Program-made: the position numbers and the translations under genes
Notes under the pieces: generated by a model
What the model saw: only the letters and a program-made list of their open reading frames with translations
Databases searched by the model: none
Told to the model about the DNA's origin: nothing
Part shown: positions 55,291-61,767 of the stretch, in pieces
Position numbering within the stretch: the first letter of the stretch is position 1
Layout of the letters: each line of letters begins with the position of its first letter
Assembly (NCBI GenBank): GCA_963812245.1
Contig: CAWEUK010000005.1
Location: 50,888 to 114,887 of the forward strand
DNA: 64,000 bases
From: Salsipaludibacter sp963812245
Lineage (GTDB): Bacteria > Actinomycetota > Nitriliruptoria > Nitriliruptorales > Nitriliruptoraceae
Direction of reading: 5' to 3'

Positions 55291-56661
55291 TCAGGCCATT
55301 GGACCCAGCCGAACGATCTTCTTGTTCATGAACTCCTCGATCCCGAGCGGGCCGAGCTCGCGTCCGATACCCGAGCGCTTGATGCCGCCGAAGGGCAGGT
55401 CTGCCTGGGATCCACCGGTGGCGTTGATCGAGACCATGCCTGCCTCCACCTGATCCGCCACGCGCAGGGCTCGTTGGTGGTCGGTGCTGTAGACGCTGGC
55501 ACCGAGTCCGTAGGGGGTGTCGTTGGCCAGCGCCACCGCTTCGTGTTCTGAGGAGGCACGAAACACGACGGCGACGGGCCCGAACAGCTCTTGGCTGTAG
55601 GCATCCATGTCGGGGGTGACATCGGTGAGGACGGTGGGCTCGATCCAGGCGCCAGGTCCCGGGATGCGGCCCCCACCAGTGCGAACGGATGCGCCCTGAC
55701 GACGGGCCGTGTCCAACTGCCGGGCGAGGCGGTCCGCAGCCTCTTGCGATGACAACGGTGCGAGTTCGGTCGCCGGGTCCGCGGGGTCGCCGGGCTCGAG
55801 GCGGGCCATTCGCTCGACCATGCCGTCGACGAAGTCGTCATACAGGTCGTCGAGGACGATCATGCGCTTGGGTGCGTTGCAGGCCTGCCCGGTGTTGCCC
55901 ATGCGGGATCCGGCGGCCTCGTCGATGAGGCCGTCGAGGTCGTCGGTGTCAAGCACGATCATCGGGTCGGACCCGCCGAGCTCGAGCACGACCTTCTTGA
56001 GATGGCGGCCGGCCTGTGCCGCAACGACTGCCCCGGCCCGTTCGCTGCCTGTCAGCGACACTCCCGCGACACGCGGATCGGCAATGATGTCCGCGACCTG
56101 TTCGTTCGTGGCGTACACATTTACGAAGGCGTCAGCTGGGATCCCGGCATCGTGGAGGAGGATCTCGACGGCCGCTGCGGACCGGGGGCAGATCGGGGCG
56201 TGCTTCAACAGCACCGTGTTGCCCAGCACGAGGTTCGGGGCGGCGAACCTGGCCACTTGGTAGTAGGGAAAGTTCCACGGCATGATCCCCAGGATCGGGC
56301 CGATGGGCCGCTTCTGGACCAATGCGGGGCCCGAAACGGTGTCGAGGTGCTCGTCGGCCAGCAGCTCGGCGGCATTGTCCGCGTAGTAGGTGAAGATCTC
56401 CTGGACGAGGTGGAGCTCACCCCGGGCTTCTGGGGTTCGCTTGCCCATCTCCGTGGTGACGATCGCAGCGAGCTCCTCGGCTCGCTCACCGAACAGTCGA
56501 CCGGCGGCGGCGACCCGGTCGGCACGTTCGCGCAAGGGCCGCCGCCGCCAGTCCTGGTAGCCCCGGTCCGCTCGGGCCAGGGCATCACGGATCTCGTCAT
56601 CGGTCGCAGCGTCGATGCGCTCCTGGGTCTCGCCGGTGGCAGGATTCGTGACGTGGAACAT
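55291..56661 (-). CDS. aldehyde dehydrogenase, succinate-semialdehyde-dehydrogenase type
   Basis: ATG at 56661 with GGAGG seven bases upstream; 456 aa. Rossmann and catalytic motifs: ILGIMPWNFPYYQV, SLTGSERAGAVVAAQAG, catalytic Glu in KKVVLELGGSDPMIVL, catalytic Cys in GNTGQACNAPKRMIV, and PFGGIKRSGIGRELGPLG at the end. It oxidises an aldehyde (succinate semialdehyde or similar) with NAD(P). It lies 117 bp downstream of phosphotransferase 2 and 77 bp upstream of the P-loop kinase gene, all minus strand, so it probably belongs to a transcript from site 3. Confidence 0.93.
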   Translation of the reverse strand: MFHVTNPATGETQERIDAATDDEIRDALARADRGYQDWRRRPLRERADRVAAAGRLFGERAEELAAIVTTEMGKRTPEARGELHLVQEIFTYYADNAAELLADEHLDTVSGPALVQKRPIGPILGIMPWNFPYYQVARFAAPNLVLGNTVLLKHAPICPRSAAAVEILLHDAGIPADAFVNVYATNEQVADIIADPRVAGVSLTGSERAGAVVAAQAGRHLKKVVLELGGSDPMIVLDTDDLDGLIDEAAGSRMGNTGQACNAPKRMIVLDDLYDDFVDGMVERMARLEPGDPADPATELAPLSSQEAADRLARQLDTARRQGASVRTGGGRIPGPGAWIEPTVLTDVTPDMDAYSQELFGPVAVVFRASSEHEAVALANDTPYGLGASVYSTDHQRALRVADQVEAGMVSINATGGSQADLPFGGIKRSGIGRELGPLGIEEFMNKKIVRLGPMA

Positions 56662-56778
56662 GATGGTCCTCCATGGTCGTCGTTGCGTCGGCCGTTGCGC
56701 GCGGGCCGGTGGCATCGTGAGATCACCAGCCGCGGATCGCCACGGCAGTGTCGAGCCTCGACCAGTCGGTCGCGCGTG

Positions 56779-57870
56779 TCATCCCCGCTCGATCAGTCGC
56801 AGTCCAGGCTGCGCCCGGTCCGCCCACCAGCGAATGCCCGACCACTCGGGGTGCCGCTGCGGGTCGTAGCGCGGCTCGTCGAACCCCGCATGCACGCCGG
56901 CCATCATCGCCATGACCGCCGTGATGCACACGTCCACGTGGTCGTCCCACCACGACCACGACGTACCCGGGCCGACGCTGTCCTGCAGCATCCCGCGGTA
57001 CAGGGCCATGGCCCGATCGGGGTGGAGGGGGCCGGACCTGCCCGCCCCGATCCCCCACACGAAATAGGCGGGATCGAACGCGGGTGGCCCCACCATCGGC
57101 TGCCAGTCGACCGGGATGCCCCGCCGGCCGTCCCACGCCACGTTCGCGATGCGCAGGTCGCCGTGCAACAGCGTCGTCGGATACTCCGCGAGCGCAGCCA
57201 CGACCGGCCCCGGGTCATCGGCCAGCGCCTGCAGGTCCCGGGCGACGCCCGGGTCGATCAGGGTTGGCAGGCTGTCCCACCCGCCGGGGAACTCCGAGAC
57301 GAGCTCGTTGTCCGGCAACCGCTCCTGCAGCGCAGCGAGGGTGGACGGGCTGATCCTTCCGATCATCCGCTCCAGGGAGCAGGTGGCAGCACCGAGCTCA
57401 CGGATCGGTGGATCCTCCCAGAAGGAAGCGTGCATCGATGCCATCGAACGCAGGACGCCCGTCGCGCGGTCGGCCGTGACATCGGTGTCGTCGGGCAGGA
57501 AGTGGGCGTCGAGGTTGCGCATGAGCAGTGCAGCGCCATCGTCGAACCGTGCAGCTGCCAACACGCCATGGCCGATCCCGATGGGCAGCCGGTCCAGGAC
57601 CCCCGACTCCCAGATCGCGACCTCGCGACCCTCCGTGTCGTCGGTGGCCATCGCATGCCAGTCGGTTGACCACCGGATCCGCTTGATCACCCCCACCGGG
57701 CCCGGCTCACCGTCCACAAGCACAGCCTCGAACACGGCCTCGGTCGACGACCACCCCTTCGTCTCCATCGGCTCGAGCACAACCGATTCCACCGGCCGCC
57801 CCAGGAGGCCAGCCAGCACTGACGGCTCCACCATGGCCTTCACGCTCGAAAACACCTCTCGCCCACTCAC
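56779..57870 (-). CDS. aminoglycoside phosphotransferase-like kinase 2
   Basis: A GTG at 57870 with AGGAGG seven bases upstream. 363 aa, nearly collinear with kinase 1: VEPSVLAGLLGRPVESVVLE, GWSSTEAVFEAVLVDGE, REVAIWESGVLDRLP, catalytic loop LLHGDLRIANVAWDG and IPVDWQPMVGPP. The N- and C-termini differ more than the core. A duplication of one ancestral gene, including the upstream site, best explains the pair. Site 3 ends 69 bp from the start. Substrate unknown. Confidence 0.87.
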   Translation of the reverse strand: MSGREVFSSVKAMVEPSVLAGLLGRPVESVVLEPMETKGWSSTEAVFEAVLVDGEPGPVGVIKRIRWSTDWHAMATDDTEGREVAIWESGVLDRLPIGIGHGVLAAARFDDGAALLMRNLDAHFLPDDTDVTADRATGVLRSMASMHASFWEDPPIRELGAATCSLERMIGRISPSTLAALQERLPDNELVSEFPGGWDSLPTLIDPGVARDLQALADDPGPVVAALAEYPTTLLHGDLRIANVAWDGRRGIPVDWQPMVGPPAFDPAYFVWGIGAGRSGPLHPDRAMALYRGMLQDSVGPGTSWSWWDDHVDVCITAVMAMMAGVHAGFDEPRYDPQRHPEWSGIRWWADRAQPGLRLIERG

Positions 57871-57938
57871 CTGCGGCCTCCTCTCGCAACCATCGATCCG
57901 GTGCTACGTCATAATCATGGGGCACCACGGGCCGAGAC

Positions 57939-57972
57939 GCATTGGGCGAGGGCTTAGATGCGCCTCAGATAC
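57939..57972 (-). promoter_or_regulatory. direct-repeat regulatory site 3 (phosphotransferase 2)
   Basis: Read toward the gene, it is ATCTGAG-GCGC-ATCTAAGCC with CAATGC downstream, as in sites 1 and 2, but with a 4-bp rather than 5-bp spacer. It lies 69 bp before the phosphotransferase-2 start and about 200 bp before the divergent GNAT gene. Confidence 0.6.
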
Positions 57973-58173
57973 GCGTCCACCTCTCAAGATGCGCCAAGGC
58001 ATCACGTTGGACCCGTCGACATCGAACGTAGGGTGTCCCGCTGAAACTCGTTCGGGTGTGGAGTTGTGCAACGACGTCGGGGACGCGTTGGCTATCAGCC
58101 TCTCGGGGGAGACCAGCGTCTCGGTGGCTGCTCGGGACTACGGTTCCGGCAATGTCTCGCTGCGAGGGGCCCC

Positions 58174-58677
58174 ATGGACATCCGCATTCGCCACGTCGAG
58201 CCGAGCGACGTCCCCGCGATCCACCAGATGCTGGTCAGCGGCCACACCGTGGCCGGCACGATGCGGGTACCCCACGCCCCGCTGTCGTCGACCGAGGAAC
58301 GGTTCGCGCCGCAGGACGGCCACACGATCCTGGTTGCCGAGGTCGACGGAGACGTCGTCGGCTTCGCCGAGCTCCTCACGTATTCGTGGCCACGGCACAA
58401 CCACGTCGGGGAACTCAACATGATCGTGACCAACGTCGAGCGTCAGGGCCAGGGCGTGGGTCGGGCGCTGGTCGAGGCCGTCATCGAGGTGGCCGACGAC
58501 TGGTTCCACCTCGTTCGGCTGCAACTGTTCGTGTGGACCGACAACACCCATGCCATCCGCCTGTACGAGGACTTCGGTTTCACAATCGAGGGCACGCTCC
58601 CTGCGTTCGCCCGCGGGCGCGGCCGTTTCCTCGATGCCCACGTGATGGGAAGGGTCAAGGACCCCGTCAGCGTCTAG
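58174..58677 (+). CDS. GNAT-family N-acetyltransferase
   Basis: ATG at 58174 with GAGGGG upstream; 167 aa. Typical GNAT order: beta-strand DIRIRHVEPSDVPAIHQML, HVGELNMIVTNVERQGQGVG (the acetyl-CoA pyrophosphate loop, Q/RxxGxG/A), then LQLFVWTDNTHAIRLYEDFG and the closing FTIEGTLPAFARGRGRFLDA. That ending is common in RimJ/RimL-like and amino-acid or polyamine acetylators. Substrate unknown. It is divergent from phosphotransferase 2 with site 3 between. Confidence 0.9.
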   Translation: MDIRIRHVEPSDVPAIHQMLVSGHTVAGTMRVPHAPLSSTEERFAPQDGHTILVAEVDGDVVGFAELLTYSWPRHNHVGELNMIVTNVERQGQGVGRALVEAVIEVADDWFHLVRLQLFVWTDNTHAIRLYEDFGFTIEGTLPAFARGRGRFLDAHVMGRVKDPVSV

Positions 58678-59188
58678 GAGGGGCGATCGCCAATGGTCCG
58701 AGCGGCAAGCGGTGCGGGTGCAACCATTCCATGAGTTGCAGCTGGCGAATCGCCCGGTGCATGCGTCGTCATGTTGGGTGGTCGATTCCGACAGATTGCA
58801 GGCAGGTCCCTTCCGAGCACAAGCACGATGACAGAGGAGGGCCGAATCGCTCGCCGTGCCACCAGCTCCGGCGGTCGATGTCTGACCACCAGCATCACCT
58901 CGCCACCGCTCCCACGCCGCCCGGGGAACACGTCGCCCCACAGGGCGGAGAACTGGCAGGCCGCAGGACCGCGACCACCAGCAAACCGCCCCGTCAACCC
59001 GTGCTTCATGCGTGTGTTGGGATCGCTCCCTGCGCAGGGGTCTGTCCCGGCAGGGCTCGGCCGACAACCTTCAACCCACCACCCATGGCGACACATCGCC
59101 CAGCGCCACCTGCCAACCGTGACAACCGCGCTCAGCAGGATCTGAAGTCGATCGACAACCGAAGGAGTTGGCGTTGGTTTGCGTCCGA
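58678..59188. other. intergenic gap, no gene seen
   Basis: A 511-bp convergent space between the GNAT and the NmrA-like gene. Frames here are Arg/Pro/Gly-rich shadows; no recognisable domain, repeat or hairpin. Confidence 0.4.
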
Positions 59189-60010
59189 TCAGCGAGCGAG
59201 GGCCTCGGCAAGGGGTGTTGGTGGAGCAACGGGAGTGCCGACCGGCGACGCCTGACGCTCGAACCTCATGTCGAACACGTCCATGGCAACCGCGGCACGG
59301 GCGGGGCGTGCCACCGTGGCCGCCGCGCGAAGGAACCAGCGCGGTACGTGGTGCACTGCTCGCGGTTTGGAGCGCACGCGCTGCAAAAGTTCGGCGAACT
59401 CGTTCATGGTCAGGTTCTCCGCCCCCGCTGTCTCGATGATGTCTCCGCGAACTGTGGGATTGACGACTGCGTGTTCGAGGGCAGCAGCGACATCGACGAC
59501 CGAGACGAAGTTGATCGGGTTGTCCCCTCGACCGAACACGATTCCTCGGCCGACGATTTCGGCCCACAGCTCGGCGAACGCCGCGGCGCGTACGATCGTC
59601 CACGGGGTTCCACTGGCGAGCAGGTGGGATTCGGCCGCATGCTTGGCTCGGAACAGCTCGATCGGATGGTTCGGTGCCGCGCCGATCACCGACATCATCA
59701 CGACGTCTGCACCGGCCGCGGCCGCCACGTCCACCAGGTTCACGTTTCCGTGGTTGTCAACCGCCGTGGGCGTGACTCGGCCCGGCCCGCCGAACCCGTG
59801 CGCAGCTGCAACCACTGTGGTGACGTCACGCATCGGCTCGATGAGGCTCGCCCGATCGCGCAGATCCCCCACCGCGACCTCGACTGTCGTACCGGGATGG
59901 AGAACGCGGCTGGGCTCACGGGTGAGGACCCGCACCGCCCGTCCTTGCCTGGTCAGTCGCTCGACGAGCAGGCTGCCGAGTCGACCGGTGCCCCCAGCGA
60001 CAAGGATCAC
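59189..60010 (-). CDS. NmrA-like / SDR NAD(P)-binding protein
   Basis: GTG at 60010 overlaps the upstream stop as GTGA. 273 aa with an N-terminal Rossmann motif ILVAGGTGRLGSLLVERLTR, the NmrA-like VRVLTREPSR strand and turn, and VAVGDLRDRASL. The active-site region has VVMMSVIGAAPNHPIELFRA and KHAAESHLLASGTPWTIVRA (a TxxK-like spacing rather than canonical YxxxK). Members act as NADP sensors or as atypical dehydrogenases. It is the second gene of a two-gene operon with the SnoaL-like gene. Confidence 0.87.
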   Translation of the reverse strand: MILVAGGTGRLGSLLVERLTRQGRAVRVLTREPSRVLHPGTTVEVAVGDLRDRASLIEPMRDVTTVVAAAHGFGGPGRVTPTAVDNHGNVNLVDVAAAAGADVVMMSVIGAAPNHPIELFRAKHAAESHLLASGTPWTIVRAAAFAELWAEIVGRGIVFGRGDNPINFVSVVDVAAALEHAVVNPTVRGDIIETAGAENLTMNEFAELLQRVRSKPRAVHHVPRWFLRAAATVARPARAAVAMDVFDMRFERQASPVGTPVAPPTPLAEALAR

Positions 60011-60420
60011 CGCTCGACCTGTTCGCTCACCGCTGCCGCGACATCGCCGCTGCGCTCATCCACAGGTTCGAGGTAGAACCGAGCAGCGCTGATCATCGCA
60101 TCGGAGATCTCAAACACAATCACACCGCACATGTGGTGGGAGGAGCCGTCGGATCGAGTACCTGTCATCTCCCATTCGGTCCACACCGTTTCGCCATCGA
60201 TCGCCGACGCGACGATCTCGGCTCGCACGTCGGGTACGAACGTGAAGACCTGCTCCCAGTTGCGTCGCACCTGTTCGCGTCCACGAAACCCCCGGCCAGG
60301 GTGGACGGGCGTCTCGTTCGTGTAGTCGATGGCGAAGCACGCTGCCAGGGCGTCGACATCGTGCTCGTTCGTGGCCCGAAGCAATCGCTCAAGCACCCCT
60401 TTCGGTCCGTCAAGGCCCAT
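60007..60420 (-). CDS. SnoaL-like / NTF2-fold protein
   Basis: ATG at 60420 with AGGAGG six bases upstream decides the start in a much longer frame. 137 aa: GVLERLLRATNEHDVDALAA, the second helix and strand CFAIDYTNETPVHPGRGFRG, QVRRNWEQVFTFVPDVRAEI and GETVWTEWEMTGTRSDGSSH. That is the NTF2/SnoaL cone fold used by polyketide cyclases and many scavenger isomerases. Substrate unknown. It begins 69 bp from the divergent TetR gene and is coupled to the NmrA-like gene. Confidence 0.87.
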   Translation of the reverse strand: MGLDGPKGVLERLLRATNEHDVDALAACFAIDYTNETPVHPGRGFRGREQVRRNWEQVFTFVPDVRAEIVASAIDGETVWTEWEMTGTRSDGSSHHMCGVIVFEISDAMISAARFYLEPVDERSGDVAAAVSEQVER

Positions 60421-60451
60421 TGGGTCCTCCTTGCCACCCGAAGCATTTCGA

Positions 60452-60465
60452 TCCAGTAGACTGGA
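60452..60465. promoter_or_regulatory. probable TetR operator
   Basis: TCCAGT-AG-ACTGGA is a perfect 6+2+6 palindrome in the 69-bp divergent space between the TetR gene (start 60490) and the SnoaL-NmrA operon (start 60420). Position and symmetry fit repression of both promoters by the local TetR protein. Confidence 0.6.
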
Positions 60466-60489
60466 ACCAACTCTACCCTGCCTGTCGAG

Positions 60490-61161
60490 ATGATGCCTGT
60501 CAAGACGACCCGCCAATATGACTCCTCCAAACGCCAGGACCGAGCTCGGCGTCGCCGACGGCTCATCGTCGAGCACGCCGAACGGCTCTTCCTGCGCGAC
60601 GGATACACCCAAACCACGATCGCCAAGATCGCCCGATGCGCCGGGGTCTCCACCGACACCGTCTACAAGGCCTTTGGCGGCAAGCCCGGTCTCATCCGGG
60701 CGATCCGCCTCAGAGCCCTTCAGGGTGAAGGCGACATCCCCGCCGAGTTTCGGTCCGACCAGCTGCACGACCTCACCGACCCCGTCGAGATCGTCGCTCA
60801 GTGGGGCACACTCACCGCCGAAGTCGCGCCACTCGTCGCGCCAATCCTTCTCCTCATCCGTGACGCCGCGGCCACCGACCCCGAGATCGCCGCCCTGATC
60901 GACGAGATGGACAACGAACGTCGGGCACGAATGGCCGAGAACGCTCGACGCCTCCACGATGCCGGACATCTCCGAGTCGGGATCTCCCTCGACGAGGCAA
61001 CCGACGTGCTCTGGACCTACAGCGCACCAGAACTGTTCGAACTCCTCGTCCTCCGGCGGAAGTGGAGCACACAAAGATTCGGTCGATTCGTCGCCGAGGC
61101 CATCACAAACGCGCTCCTCAGGCCAGCACCGACAAACACCAAGCCGACCGGGACACGCTGA
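60490..61161 (+). CDS. TetR-family transcriptional regulator
   Basis: ATG at 60490 (a second ATG follows directly); 223 aa. The N-terminal HTH domain is clear: RRLIVEHAERLFLRDGYTQT followed by TIAKIARCAGVSTDTVYKAF and GGKPGLIRAI. The C-terminal ligand domain is helical with PVEIVAQWGTLTAEVAPLVA. It should repress the divergent SnoaL-NmrA operon through the palindrome at 60452. The ribosome site is weak. The C-terminal 20 residues are Thr/Lys/Pro-rich. Confidence 0.92.
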   Translation: MMPVKTTRQYDSSKRQDRARRRRRLIVEHAERLFLRDGYTQTTIAKIARCAGVSTDTVYKAFGGKPGLIRAIRLRALQGEGDIPAEFRSDQLHDLTDPVEIVAQWGTLTAEVAPLVAPILLLIRDAAATDPEIAALIDEMDNERRARMAENARRLHDAGHLRVGISLDEATDVLWTYSAPELFELLVLRRKWSTQRFGRFVAEAITNALLRPAPTNTKPTGTR

Positions 61162-61767
61162 AAGCGATCGCCGCCAGGCATGGCGACGCGATCGGGGTCC
61201 ATGCCCAGTCGCCGTTGGACGTGCCGCTGCCGAACAGGTGGCTGCATGCCTCGATCGCCGGTCGGGATCGGCTTCGTAGCCGATCGGCCGCCAAGCTGGC
61301 ACGTTGCCACACCAGCGACGGCTCGCGCCCCGTAGGGCTCCTGTCGTCAGCCGGCGCCACCCGGCCTCGTTCAACCGTCGCCATGGACCGGTTGCCCGAC
61401 GAGGTGCCCCTTCCAGAACACCCACGCCACCAGTGGGGCGGGTGTCACCGTGTCCACCGGGGTGGCGGTCAGTGACAGCTCGGATGTGCAGCTGCTCGGC
61501 GACGGCTTTGACATCGAAGGCGGGACTCGATTCGAGATGGTCACCGCCCAGTTCGCCAAGGCGATCGAGCAGCTCGGGTCCACCGAGATCCCTCGGGGAT
61601 GCCGTTACGAGCGGGCGAGCGATGTGCAACCGCTGATCCGTGCGCGCGACAACCACGGCTTCCGCGCGTCCTGTGGCGCGCACCGCATCGGTGGTGACTC
61701 GTGATTTCCGCGGGGCCGGTGATGTCGTTGCTGTTGCTGTTCGCGGTCTCTCAACTCTGCAACCGGA
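61162..61767. other. intergenic gap with one doubtful small frame
   Basis: About 600 bp between the TetR gene and the end of the BTAD regulator. An 84-codon plus frame (61450-61704) includes LLGDGFDIEGGTRFEMVTAQ but has no family match or good ribosome site. I do not call it. Confidence 0.4.

Noticed and set aside
49149..57870. Antibiotic-resistance island based on two aminoglycoside phosphotransferase-like genes
   Set aside because: The APH fold is used for many small molecules, and the neighbours (methyltransferases, aldehyde dehydrogenase) do not indicate resistance; substrate cannot be read from sequence.
58674..59603. 309-codon minus frame in the gap after the GNAT gene
   Set aside because: It overlaps the NmrA-like gene in another frame and is Arg/Pro/Cys-rich without any motif.
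60007..61683. A 558-codon minus frame ending in the SnoaL-like domain
   Set aside because: Only the last 137 residues are protein-like. The ATG at 60420 has AGGAGG, and the frame upstream runs antisense through the TetR gene.
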